This document shows positions 35,098 through 44,900 of a stretch of DNA of 64,000 bases, piece after piece. The notes under the pieces are model-generated. The model saw only the letters and a list, made by a program, of their open reading frames with translations, was not told the origin of the DNA and searched no databases. The translations under genes were made by a program, and so were the position numbers. Each line of letters begins with the position of its first letter. Position 1 is the first letter of the stretch. The DNA comes from UBA7916 sp036121365 (GTDB lineage: Bacteria > Pseudomonadota > Gammaproteobacteria > Comchoanobacterales > Comchoanobacteraceae), in the NCBI GenBank assembly GCA_036121365.1, contig JAZAFR010000007.1:124001-188000 (forward strand). Direction: 5' to 3'.

Positions 35098-36230
35098 GTG
35101 GTTTCTATGTAAGTGTTTTTTGGTTTTTGTGTGTGCACGGTTGTTAGAAGATCGTCAATAATGTTTTCACAGTTTTGCTCTGTGCAGTGTTGTGTGATGC
35201 CGTTGATATAAAGATTTTTCATTTTTTTTGACCAAAGAATATTGGGTAAATATTTTAGTGTATGATGGTTTTGGCACAGATGTTCTAAGCGATGCATCAT
35301 GTTTGGTATGTGCTTGATGTAATGATATTTGTTGTTAAAGAATAACCGAGTAAAAATGCCGATATTTTTGAGATGTCTTTGGACGGCCACTAGCATGGTA
35401 GACTCTTTGAAGGTGGCTTCGTTCAAGCTCTTTTTCTGTTCGTTGGTTAAATGTTTTTGATAATATTGCTGTATGTATTGATTGATCTCTTGCTCATCGT
35501 GATGATAATAGTGGTCTGTGAGTAGTGATGCTAAATCATAGTTTATGGGGCCTATGGCCATGTCTTGAAAGTCAAGAATTCCCAATGTTCTTTTAGGGAG
35601 TAGCATTAGGTTTGCGCTGTGGAAATCAAAATGTATGAGCCCTGTTGGTATTTTTTCTATTTGTTCATTGATGTGTTGTTTTATGAAAGCCAGTGCTTCT
35701 TTGTTATACTCTGTGTTTGTGGCTTTCAGCAGTTTTTGTATAAAAAACTCATCTGCTAAGTTCATGTGTGCTAATCTATTTAATGAGTTGTAGTTCGATA
35801 CGGGGTAGTCTATCTTTTGGTTCTGGAATCGGTATATTTCATAAAGACAATGGTTGATAAGTTGTTTTCTTTGATCTGCTTTATGAGGTTTGGATAACCA
35901 GTCGAGTGCCGTTTCATATCCGAAATGAGTTGTTATTATCCAGCATCTATTTTTAGAGATTTGTTGAAAATAGATGGATGGTGCCAGAATGTCATTTTTT
36001 TTTAGTTGTTTTGCAAGGGCAATGAACTTTAGACATGCTTCTGTATTGTCTACGGTTTCGATTAATAGATATGATTTTTCTGTGGAGGAATTGGTTATTG
36101 TGTAGAGGTTTTTTTGATTGTGTGCATGTTCGGGTAGTGGTTGTATGCTGATTTTGCCGGTCCCAAGTTTGTTTTTGACCCAGCTTATGCACGGTTCTGT
36201 TGGTTTTTGGCTGTGATTAATGGGGAACAT
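35094..36230 (-). CDS. amgK: AmgK-type anomeric N-acetylmuramate/GlcNAc kinase (APH fold)
   Basis: Sugar kinase of the aminoglycoside phosphotransferase fold which, with MurU, recycles muropeptide sugars directly to UDP-MurNAc, bypassing the de novo route and lowering fosfomycin sensitivity. The catalytic loop is LIHFDFHSANLML and the Mg-binding motif ILDFQDMAIGPINYDLASLL, which is the AmgK-specific version rather than that of antibiotic-modifying APHs. The length of 378 residues is slightly long, due to the C-terminal region. Its partner murU, usually adjacent, is not here; gpsA is the upstream neighbour on the same strand. Confidence 0.83.
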   Translation of the reverse strand: MFPINHSQKPTEPCISWVKNKLGTGKISIQPLPEHAHNQKNLYTITNSSTEKSYLLIETVDNTEACLKFIALAKQLKKNDILAPSIYFQQISKNRCWIITTHFGYETALDWLSKPHKADQRKQLINHCLYEIYRFQNQKIDYPVSNYNSLNRLAHMNLADEFFIQKLLKATNTEYNKEALAFIKQHINEQIEKIPTGLIHFDFHSANLMLLPKRTLGILDFQDMAIGPINYDLASLLTDHYYHHDEQEINQYIQQYYQKHLTNEQKKSLNEATFKESTMLVAVQRHLKNIGIFTRLFFNNKYHYIKHIPNMMHRLEHLCQNHHTLKYLPNILWSKKMKNLYINGITQHCTEQNCENIIDDLLTTVHTQKPKNTYIETT

Positions 36231-36296
36231 GCTAAAGTCGGATTGTTTGAGTATTTATAATAAATTGCTTTAGCTGTAAAATCAAGACTTGACGTT

Positions 36297-37280
36297 TTAT
36301 GATTTGGTTGATTTGGGTGGAAGTAAAGACTTTGTTTTGCTTTGTATCCATTTTATTATGAGATGTTTGCTTTGTTTTGGTTCTTGGATACAGTTTTCAG
36401 CTAGCGTGATGATGGGAGGTTTTTCTTGTTTCATTGATTTAAGCTTTTTTGTGATCAATTGTAGATTGGTTTTTCCTTCAATGGTATTGCTTTTTTGAGA
36501 TGTGTTTTCTGCTATTTGTTGTCCATATCTAAAGTTTCGTGATTTTGGGCTAGCTGATAGAATGATGTCTCCTATGCCTGCCAGTGAGTGGGCTGTATTT
36601 GGATTGCCTTTGGTTTTTTTGATGATTCTTTTTAGTTCGACTGTGGCATGGGTGATGAGTATTGCTTGTGCGTTTTTACCAAGATTGCATGCCTTCATGA
36701 ATCCAGATACAATGGCTACAATGTTTTTAAAGACACTGCACCACGCAAGTCCTTTTAAGTCTGTACTTGCTAAAGTCTGAAAATCGTCATTGTGTAGGTT
36801 TTTTTGCCATAATTTTTTGCTTCGAGGACTGCTGGAAGCTAAAATCGCTTGTGTGGGTAAGTCGTCAAGAACTTCTTCAGCAAATGTTGGTCCGTATAGA
36901 TAGGCAAATGATTTTGTTTTGGGGTTTATGGATGAATATAGCTCATGCGGATATGGGATTCCTGGTTTATCTATGAACCCCTTTGCTGTGCACAAAATGT
37001 CTCCTTGATGGTTTAAGTGATTGAGGCTGGTGAGTATATCAGCAATGCTTGTACTAGGTGTTGCAATGATGATTGGGCTTGTTTTTTCGACAACTGCAGC
37101 TAGACTATTTTGTAATATGATTTTGGAATGTTGTAATTTGGGGTGTATAGAATATGAGCGAAGTGATTTGCCCTCTCTACAAATGAGGAAGATGGTTGTT
37201 TTTGGGTTCGATTTGTGACAGATATATGCCAGTGCTTGCCCCCACTCTCCTGCTCCTATAATGATGATGGACTGTTTCAT
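36297..37280 (-). CDS. gpsA: Glycerol-3-phosphate dehydrogenase [NAD(P)+]
   Basis: Reduces dihydroxyacetone phosphate to sn-glycerol 3-phosphate for phospholipid synthesis. The dinucleotide motif is GAGEWGQAL near the N-terminus. The GPTFAEEV segment, VFKNIVAI with the catalytic lysine and LAGIGDIILSA are all present. The ATG at 37280 is at the usual position before the first strand; an upstream frame to 37334 adds 18 charged residues with no family character. The length of 327 residues is normal. Confidence 0.95.
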   Translation of the reverse strand: MKQSIIIIGAGEWGQALAYICHKSNPKTTIFLICREGKSLRSYSIHPKLQHSKIILQNSLAAVVEKTSPIIIATPSTSIADILTSLNHLNHQGDILCTAKGFIDKPGIPYPHELYSSINPKTKSFAYLYGPTFAEEVLDDLPTQAILASSSPRSKKLWQKNLHNDDFQTLASTDLKGLAWCSVFKNIVAIVSGFMKACNLGKNAQAILITHATVELKRIIKKTKGNPNTAHSLAGIGDIILSASPKSRNFRYGQQIAENTSQKSNTIEGKTNLQLITKKLKSMKQEKPPIITLAENCIQEPKQSKHLIIKWIQSKTKSLLPPKSTKS

Positions 37281-37405
37281 TTTGTGTTCAGAGTTTCTTT
37301 GAGGCATCTTATCATGATTTATTTTTCTAGGCAATTATTCTAATTTTTTACCTTGGAGTCTTTGTGATTGTGCTATGGTATTGTCGCAAGTTCAGAAGTA
37401 CTTAT

Positions 37406-39034
37406 TTATGTCTCACTGTATATTGGCCCTTCGCCTCCTTGAGGGGGAATCCATTCGATATTTTCGTTTGGATCTTTGATGCTGCATGTTTTACAGTGAA
37501 TACAGTTTTGGGCGTTGATTTGTAATTTGAGTTCTCCATTTACCTTGATGTATTCATAAACACCTGCAGGGCAATAGTATTGCTCGGGACCTCCATATAT
37601 ATTATAGTTTTTTGTCATTGTAATGCTGGGATCTTTGATGACTAAATGGCATGGCTGGTCCTCAGTGTGGTTGGTTCCAGTTAATCTTACAGAGTCTGTC
37701 TTTGAAAAAACTAGTGTGCCATCTGCTTTTGGAACTTTGGTTTTTTTGTACTCTTTTTTAGGTTTTAGATTTTTATAATCTTCTCTTAACTCGAGGGTCC
37801 ATGGCGCCAACCCCATAGTGAGCGTTTCAAAAGCTGCGTTAAAAAGTCCTGTTACTCTCCCTTTGTAAAAACCAGGTCGGATATTTCTCACGCTTTTTAA
37901 TTCACGTGTGATTCGTGATGTCTCCATGTCTTTTTGATATTGCTTGATTTCTAATGATTTTTTTTCTTGATGCAAATGAGAGTGTATGCATTGGGCAGCA
38001 ATCATGCCTGACTCCATGGCATTATGTGTGCCTTTTAATTGAGCAATGTTTAAAAATCCAGCGGCACAGCCAATAATCAGTCCTCCAGGAAATGTCAATT
38101 GGGGAATGGCTTGATAACCACCTTCATTGAGTGCTCTAGCGCCATAGGCTATGCATTTTGAGTTTGTTAACATTTGGGAGACGAATGGATGAGTTTTTAG
38201 TATTTGTAAATAGGCATGCGAGTCAAGGTATGGGTTTTTGAAATCTAATCCAATGACCAAGCCTACAGCAATCTTTTTCTCATAATGGTAAATGAATCCT
38301 CCTCCATAGGTTTCATTATCTAAAGGATACCCCATAGAATGTATGCATAGTCCATCAATATAATTTTTCTGATCACTTGTCTGCCAAACTTCTTTGATGC
38401 CAATGGCGTAACTTTGTGGTTGTGCGTATTTCCTCAGGTTAAAAGTATTGATGATGCTTTCAGTTAGAGACCCTTTTGCACCTTCTGCCAGTACTACTTG
38501 CTTTGCATAAATGTCTATGCCGGGTTGATATTGGTTGCTTTTGGATAGATCTTTTTTTCTGCCAAATTCTCCTGTTTCAACACCAATACAATTGCCATTT
38601 TTGTCAAAAATACACTTTTTTGCTGCATATCCTGAGAAGATATTGATGTTTAAACTTTGTGCATACTCAGAAAGCCAGGCACATACTTTTGACAAGCTGA
38701 CGATGAAGTTTCCATGATTGCGCATTTGCGGAGGAACAGGTAAGGTATAATGTTTTTTTTGAGAAAACCAATAAAATTTATCTTTTTTCACTTCTGTTAT
38801 GATTGGGCTTTTTTGGGTTTTCCAGTCAGGAATAAGTTTATCAAGAGCAAGTGGATTTAAAATACAGCCTGATAGGATGTGTGCTCCTATTTGGGCTCCT
38901 TTTTCCAATAAGCAGATGCTTAAATTGGTTTTGTTTTCTTCATTTAGTTTGGCAAGTTTGATGGCACAAGCTAGACCAGCAGGACCTCCTCCAATGATTA
39001 AGACATCGAAATTTAGATTTTGCTTTTGTTGCAT
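37406..39034 (-). CDS. Electron transfer flavoprotein-ubiquinone oxidoreductase
   Basis: Membrane-associated flavo-iron-sulfur enzyme that oxidises reduced ETF and reduces ubiquinone, linking fatty-acid or amino-acid oxidation to the respiratory chain. The FAD motif GGGPAGLACAIKLA is at the N-terminus. GAQIGAHILSGC follows, and the C-terminal domain carries the [4Fe-4S] ligands as CPAGVYEY and CIHCKTCSIKDP. The 542-residue length is standard. Its substrate genes etfB and etfA lie downstream on the opposite strand, about 1.2 kb away, across two small membrane-protein genes. Confidence 0.95.
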   Translation of the reverse strand: MQQKQNLNFDVLIIGGGPAGLACAIKLAKLNEENKTNLSICLLEKGAQIGAHILSGCILNPLALDKLIPDWKTQKSPIITEVKKDKFYWFSQKKHYTLPVPPQMRNHGNFIVSLSKVCAWLSEYAQSLNINIFSGYAAKKCIFDKNGNCIGVETGEFGRKKDLSKSNQYQPGIDIYAKQVVLAEGAKGSLTESIINTFNLRKYAQPQSYAIGIKEVWQTSDQKNYIDGLCIHSMGYPLDNETYGGGFIYHYEKKIAVGLVIGLDFKNPYLDSHAYLQILKTHPFVSQMLTNSKCIAYGARALNEGGYQAIPQLTFPGGLIIGCAAGFLNIAQLKGTHNAMESGMIAAQCIHSHLHQEKKSLEIKQYQKDMETSRITRELKSVRNIRPGFYKGRVTGLFNAAFETLTMGLAPWTLELREDYKNLKPKKEYKKTKVPKADGTLVFSKTDSVRLTGTNHTEDQPCHLVIKDPSITMTKNYNIYGGPEQYYCPAGVYEYIKVNGELKLQINAQNCIHCKTCSIKDPNENIEWIPPQGGEGPIYSET

Positions 39035-39230
39035 GGCGATATGGTAAAATTGTCATTTTAATTAATTTTTTCTTAATACACAACAATAAGACTGACAAAT
39101 TGTTTTTTTTTGTAGATAGTCTAGAGCTTTGTATGAATGAATAAGGGTATTTAAATACTCTTGGTTTCAAATACAAGTTGAGTATTTTTTTAGATGGTAT
39201 TGAGTAATTTTTAATTTTTTTTAAAAAAAA

Positions 39231-39259
39231 CTGACTTTTTTAAATGTGCATACTATAAG
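39231..39259 (+). promoter_or_regulatory. Putative promoter of the 103-residue membrane protein gene
   Basis: CTGACT (39231-39236) and TATAAG (39254-39259) are separated by 17 bases, about 25 bases before the ATG at 39284. A long A/T run lies just upstream. Visual match only. Confidence 0.4.
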
Positions 39260-39283
39260 TTGGTTTTTGCTTAGGATGGGGCT

Positions 39284-39595
39284 ATGAATCGTGATTATGA
39301 AGGTTTAAAAGATCAATTGGTTTCTGCTTGTTGGCAGCTGTGTTCATATTGGTTTTTTTGGTATTTATTTTTTTATTGTTTTGTTTATGTTTTTGTTTTT
39401 GCATCTATTTTTTGTTTGTCAATGTATTTTCCAGAGTCAGTTGAATTTTATTTGTCCTCCTCTGCTGTGCGATCAGTCATTGTAATACTCAGCATTGTCT
39501 GTGATGTGTTTTTTTGGTGTTTCTCTTTTTATCTATCTTTTTCTTATGTGCTTAAACGTTCTGATTTATTACGTTCACTCCTAAGTAAAAAATAA
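39284..39595 (+). CDS. Small two-helix membrane protein of unknown function
   Basis: I do not recognise this 103-residue protein. A short charged N-terminus is followed by two long hydrophobic segments (about residues 21-47 and 63-90) rich in W, F, Y and C, with a basic tail (KRSDLLRSLLSKK) that should be cytosolic, suggesting both ends are inside. The ATG has AGGATGGGG upstream. It shares its architecture and size with the next gene (39902), and the two may be distant paralogues, though the sequences are too divergent to align with confidence by eye. It sits between ETF-QO and etfB. Confidence 0.65.
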   Translation: MNRDYEGLKDQLVSACWQLCSYWFFWYLFFYCFVYVFVFASIFCLSMYFPESVEFYLSSSAVRSVIVILSIVCDVFFWCFSFYLSFSYVLKRSDLLRSLLSKK

Positions 39596-39901
39596 CTGAA
39601 TTGGGTATCAATGTTATTTCAGGGTGGGCTTTCTTAAGTTATATCTTTGGCATTTATCATGTATTTTCTGTGATCGAGATGACCACTGTTCTTACTATAG
39701 ATTTCGATATAAAAGATGGATAGGTAATGGGATTTTTTTGATAATATTTAATTTTTGAGTATGGTGGAGATGCGTCTATTGGTGATTTATAATTTTTTTG
39801 AGATGCAATGTCTTTTCATTTATTTATATTTTTTTAAAAAAAATAATGCAGGATTTTTTTTTTGAGTCTATATATCGTTTGGTTTTAATTTTAGGAGATT
39901 T
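39596..39901 (+). other. AT-rich intergenic region
   Basis: About 300 bases between the two small membrane-protein genes, with long T runs and no convincing open frame, RNA gene or terminator. A weak promoter-like pair (TTGAGT and TTTAAT, 16 bases apart) occurs around 39862-39889 upstream of the second gene. Confidence 0.4.
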
Positions 39902-40231
39902 ATGATGGTTAAAAAACACTCAAGTTTTTTCAAAAAAATGTCTAAAGATAGCACAATTCGTTTATATTTTGCTATTATTTGGCGTTATGTAGTATGGTTG
40001 ATTCTTTTGAACTTTATTGGATTTATATTTTTTAATTTGGCTTCAGTGATGTTTTTCAAATTCTTTTTGAAGCACATTGATTCTTTGGCGATGACTATAT
40101 TTTTTATTCGACATTTCTTATTTCATATTGCGGCGTTTATGTTGTCAATGGAAAGTGTTTTGAAGGTGGGTTTTAAGTCAGGACACTATAAGTTAGTCAT
40201 TGAAAATTGTCGAAGTAAAAAGAAAAAGTAA
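39902..40231 (+). CDS. Small two-helix membrane protein of unknown function
   Basis: A 109-residue protein that I cannot assign. The basic N-terminus (KKHSSFFKKMSK) is followed by two hydrophobic segments (about residues 22-56 and 61-85), the first containing IWRYVVWLILLNFIGF, and a basic C-terminus ending in a run of lysines. Start at 39902 has TAGGAG at good spacing. The gene is 20 bases upstream of etfB on the same strand and so may be cotranscribed with etfBA, but a role in electron transfer is only a guess. It has the same two-helix, basic-ended layout as the gene at 39284. Confidence 0.68.
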   Translation: MMVKKHSSFFKKMSKDSTIRLYFAIIWRYVVWLILLNFIGFIFFNLASVMFFKFFLKHIDSLAMTIFFIRHFLFHIAAFMLSMESVLKVGFKSGHYKLVIENCRSKKKK

Positions 40232-40251
40232 TATTTTTCTGAGAGGTTGTC

Positions 40252-41007
40252 ATGAAAATACTTGTACCAATAAAGAGAGTTATTGATTATAATGTTGTTG
40301 TTCAAATTCAATCTGATCATCAAAAGGTGGTGACTGACCATGTTAAAATGTCAGTTAATCCATTTGATGAAATTGCTCTTGAAGAAGCGATTAGATTTCT
40401 TGAAGCAGGTAAGGTTAAAGAAGTCATAGTCGTTTCAATTGGCAGTGATAAATCTGAAGATCAGTTGCGACATGGCCTTGCAATGGGTGCTAATCGATCC
40501 ATTTTAGTTTCTTGTGCAGATGAGATTTCCAATGACCCGTTATGTGTGGCTAAAATTTTAGCAGCAGTGGTTGAGAGGGAGCAGTGTGAACTTGTTTTTA
40601 TGGGTAAGCAAGCCATTGACAATGACTGTAATCAAACAGGTCAAATGCTTGCAGGCCTTCTAAACTGGGGTCAAGCAACTTTTGCTTCGGAGATTAGCTT
40701 AAAAGGTCAATCTTTAGAAGTTGCTCGTGAAATTGATGGGGGTACTGAAACGATCAAGGTTTCAATTCCTGCGATTGTTACTGCCGACTTACGTTTGAAT
40801 CAACCAAGATATACCACTCTTCCCAATATTATGATGAGTAAGCAAAAACCCTTAGAAAGATTATCTCTTCAAGATTTAGACTTGAAATTAGAGCCTTACT
40901 TAAAACGACTTAGACTAGATTATCCTGAAGCAAGAAAATCAGGCGAGGTTTTTCATGATGTTGACTTATTTCTTAAAAAATTAGATGAGGATGGGGTATG
41001 CAATTAA
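40252..41007 (+). CDS. etfB: Electron transfer flavoprotein beta subunit
   Basis: Small subunit of the soluble ETF heterodimer that collects electrons from acyl-CoA and related dehydrogenases. The family opening KILVPIKRVIDYNV, the NPFDEIALEEAIR helix, the AMP-binding region DNDCNQTGQMLAGLL and the recognition-loop segment LRLNQPRYTTLPNIMMSKQKPL are all visible. The 251-residue length is normal. The etfA ATG overlaps its 3' end by 10 bases. Confidence 0.97.
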   Translation: MKILVPIKRVIDYNVVVQIQSDHQKVVTDHVKMSVNPFDEIALEEAIRFLEAGKVKEVIVVSIGSDKSEDQLRHGLAMGANRSILVSCADEISNDPLCVAKILAAVVEREQCELVFMGKQAIDNDCNQTGQMLAGLLNWGQATFASEISLKGQSLEVAREIDGGTETIKVSIPAIVTADLRLNQPRYTTLPNIMMSKQKPLERLSLQDLDLKLEPYLKRLRLDYPEARKSGEVFHDVDLFLKKLDEDGVCN

Positions 41008-41948
41008 AACTTTTACTTGTTGTTACACACAACGGAAAAAAAATGGATGATCAAGTATTGAGTACAGTGACTGCAGTGAAGCAAATGGTTGATCATTTTG
41101 ATGTAATTATATTTGGTCATCAGCTTGATAAAATATTGAATCAGGTACGTTCTATTCCAGATGCGAACACTGTTTTTGTTATAGATGATCCAAAGTTAAA
41201 AAATTTTTTGGCTGAACCAGTTACAGATGTGTTATTGGAGATGGTAAAGTCATATGATAGAATTGTTTTTTCTTCGAATACAAGCACTAAGAATCTTATG
41301 CCTAGGCTTGCAGCAAAATGTGATATTAGTCCAATTTCTGATGTTTGTGCGATTGATAAAAAAGGGGTTTTTAAAAGACCCATTTATGCAGGCAATATTA
41401 TAGAGAGCGTTTCTTCTCAACAAAAGAAACTTTTACTGTCTATTCGAGCAGCTTCTTTTAATAAATCTTCCTTGCTGGACAAGCCAGTTGCTAAGATTAA
41501 AAAATGCTCCGTTCAAATTAAACCCTATAAAACTAAATATATAAAATCTAAAATCACTAAAATGACACGGCCAGACTTGTCTGCCGCTAAAATTGTTGTT
41601 TCTGGAGGAAGAGGCCTGGGTAGTGAAAAGTCATTTGATTTGGTTTATGAACTAGCAGATTGTTTAAATGCTGCTGTTGGGGCATCACGTGCAGCGGTAG
41701 ATGCAGGTTTTGTTTCTAATGACTTTCAAGTGGGGCAAACTGGAAAGATTATTGCTCCAGAAGTTTATATAGCCATTGGTATCTCAGGTGCCATTCAGCA
41801 TCTTGCAGGGATGAAAGATAGTCAAGTGATTATTGCAATTAATCAAGATGAAGATGCGCCTATTTTTAAGTCAAGTGATTACGGATTGGTTGCTGATTTG
41901 TTTGATGTTCTTCCTAAAATTACCAAACATTTGGCGACTAAAAAATAG
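40998..41948 (+). CDS. etfA: Electron transfer flavoprotein alpha subunit
   Basis: FAD-binding subunit of ETF. The C-terminal FAD domain is clear: RPDLSAAKIVVSGGRGLGS, GASRAAVDAGF, QVGQTGKIIAPEVYIAIGISGAIQHLAGM and IIAINQDEDAPIF. The N-terminal domain is diverged but of normal size (316 residues in total). It is cotranscribed with etfB by a 10-base overlap. The stop codon abuts the stop of the convergent giant gene with no intergenic space. Confidence 0.97.
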   Translation: MQLKLLLVVTHNGKKMDDQVLSTVTAVKQMVDHFDVIIFGHQLDKILNQVRSIPDANTVFVIDDPKLKNFLAEPVTDVLLEMVKSYDRIVFSSNTSTKNLMPRLAAKCDISPISDVCAIDKKGVFKRPIYAGNIIESVSSQQKKLLLSIRAASFNKSSLLDKPVAKIKKCSVQIKPYKTKYIKSKITKMTRPDLSAAKIVVSGGRGLGSEKSFDLVYELADCLNAAVGASRAAVDAGFVSNDFQVGQTGKIIAPEVYIAIGISGAIQHLAGMKDSQVIIAINQDEDAPIFKSSDYGLVADLFDVLPKITKHLATKK

Positions 41949-44900
41949 CTAAGGAGTGAATGAAGCATATTCAGAATAAGGTTTTGAGCTTTCAGCTTCT
42001 GTCTTAGTCCAGAGTAAGTTAGATAGATATGCTCGGCCTTCTTCACCCAGATCACCTTTTACTGAATCTACTTGTCTTATTAAATGATCTAATTCTTTGC
42101 TTTCTCTAAGTTCTGTTTCGATCTCAGGGATTTCAGAGAATAGCGCTCCAATTATATCTGCTATGAAGGGTTCTTCTTTTGGCATATAGAGATGCAGTGC
42201 CGAAGTGCTATGTATGCTTGACGGTCTTAGTTTCTGTGCGATTGATACTATGGACTCTGCTATCTCTTTGAACAATGTTTTTTTACGAAGACAATTTTGA
42301 GTATGGGGAATTAAGTCCATATGGATGAAATCAGGTTCAATTTCCAGTGTTTTTAATCTTTGTAGGGCTTCACTTTTCTTTTCGAAATTTGTACTGTGTT
42401 GTGATTCATGTAGATAGGTAAGTAATTCGATAGTGTGTCGATACTTTAGTGCTTTAGGTTCTTTTCTCTTACATAAAGCATGTAGACTTTCTAGTATGTC
42501 ATTACATTTTCTTGTATCTCTCTCGATAACGTTACCAGTTGTTGGATTTTTGAAAGCACCAGAGGAATATATTTGAGCCAGTAGGATTCCTGCTAGTGGA
42601 TCACCTTCTCCATCTGTGAAAAGTGCAACCAGTTGATCAACGGTATCGGTAGTTAGATTTTCATCTATGAGCTGAGAATAGAATAGTTTTCTTTTTTCTG
42701 CGGAGCATGCGGTTTTTTTTGGTTCTCTTTTTTGATATGTCTCAGGAGGGGTAATGGTATTTTCCTGTATGTGTATATATCCATGAAACATCATATATAG
42801 TACCAGTGTTCTTGCTTCTTGGGTTATCTCAGACTCTGCTGCTGGGCTGATGATGTTTAGAAGATTTTCTAGTGCGGCTATGGGGTCAGAGCTTGTTCCT
42901 AATCCAAAAAGTGTGTTTCTACATGCGCTTACTTGTTGGCCTAAAGGATTTTTACGGGTTGTCATTCTCTCATTTTCTCTTTTTTTTCTTCCAAATTCTT
43001 TTAGTTCAAGTAGTGTGTTTTTCGGGAGGGTTTCTACTAAAAAGGGCCATAGAAATAGTATGCTATTGGGGTCTCTTTTTGAAAGTTCATAAGTGTGTCT
43101 ACGTATGTGACTTACCAAATAGGTTTGATCAGCTGCTTTGTCGGTTGATCTGCGTATTTCAGATAACGTTTGTGACCAATGGAGAAGTTCTTCAAATATT
43201 CTCTCAAGGATTGATTTTTCATGTTCTCCTTTTGTTGGAAGGTATTGGGAAAATAGTTCTCGTGTATACTGTTTTAATGGGTGTTGTACTCTTGCGTCTT
43301 CTAAGAGTGGTTCTGTCTCTGCTCTGGCTTTTCTTCTAAGTTGATCTTCTTTGTTTTCTATGTGTCTGGTATGTCTTTCGGGTATGCTATTGCTTGTAAA
43401 AGGGTTACGCCTTTGGTTTGCTGCTTCTGCAGGGAGTGAGTACCATCTAATTTGTCGTAGTAGGGAGCTGCCTTCTTCTTTGCTTTTTGTTAAATCATAG
43501 AGTTTTTCTATTACTTTTGAGGTTTGCTTAGTCACTTCTTTTTGAATCAGTTCTTGTTGCATTTGTTCGGTAATTCTTGAGACTTTTTGTTGTTCCTCTG
43601 GGGAGAGAGAGGAGAAGTTAGTATCTATTGCTATTTTAAGAAGTTTTATATTTTTTTCATTTATGTGAGTTGTTGGCCTGTTACTGTTTAATTCTCTCAA
43701 TGCATGTCTGTGTATTGAGATAAGATTATGTTGAATTTGTATTGAGGTAGGCTCTTCCGTTGTATGGAATTTTTTTTCAGCTGATTTTACTATTTCGTTG
43801 TGCCAGCTTTCTTTAATCTCCACAACAATGTATACTTTTTCATCGGTAAGTTCGCTCCTAACTTTGGATATTTCAGGGATTTTTCTTTCGGATGCCAGTT
43901 GGTTTATTGATTCAACTATTTCTTTGCTAGTGGTACCCTCAAGAAGATCATTAATGACAATACAGTTCCCCCCATCCGACACTTTGATATTGGCCCGTTC
44001 GTATTCGGATGTCCATACGACATCTTTTGCGCGGTAGAGAGGAAGGGGTGTAAAATATCTTTCTAGATCCCTGTGTTGGAAAGTTTTTGAATCTTGTAGG
44101 CGTTTGGCCATGAATTCTTTTCTAGGTGGGATTCTGATGGTGGTGGTGATTTTATTTCCATGGTGTGTAACGCTTTCTTTTTGCCCATTGAGCGCAGCAG
44201 TAAGTATATCAGATCGAGTATTGCAAGTTATTAATGCTGCCAATTGTGGTGACATCTCACATAGTATTTGGATATCATCTGATTTTTTTGTAATGGGCGG
44301 GATAGTTGAATCTTCAAATCCCCAGGTAAAGTTTTGAGGGTATTGGTTGGTCTCTTTGTCTCCGAGGGCATTTTTTATATCGTTCCATGCAGATATGGGG
44401 AGTGATTTAATGGGTTTGAACTCTAAATGTATTCTCGCTTCAGTTGTTATCTGGCTGAGTAAGTTGATGACTCTTTCAGCCTGAGAATTGCTGGATAGTT
44501 TAATCACAGTCGTGCTTTCTATTTCTGAAAATTGCGCTTGGATTTCTTCGACTGGCATTTTCTCAGTTATCTCAATTGTCTGAATGTTGCTGCCCCTTTG
44601 TGTTATCTTGGTTTCGGTGATAATAAGTTTTATTGGTGATGTTGTTATCACTTGAACAGAATGGGGACTTTGTGGTGAATGAGCTAAAGCTCTTTCTATT
44701 CTTTCTTCGATTTGTTGTGTGGACAAATAGTGAAATACCTTATCATGGATTTTTTGGTAGTTAATCAAACTATCTAGTTTTCTAGTTATAGAAACTGTTA
44801 AAGACTCGGTTGTAACTTTTGATTGCATACTTTCTATTTTTTCTTGGAGATCATCAATACCATCTTCAGTTGCTTTTTTTCTTATTTGTGATGCAAATGG

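Noticed and set aside
35094..36230. Aminoglycoside phosphotransferase (antibiotic resistance)
   Set aside because: The Brenner-type loop and the DFQD...GPINYDLASLL segment fit AmgK-type sugar kinases, and there are no signs of a mobile resistance context.
42872..43339. 155-codon plus-strand frame opposite the giant gene, with a hydrophobic look
   Set aside because: Antisense to a long continuous frame; its hydrophobicity results from reading K/E-rich codons in reverse complement.
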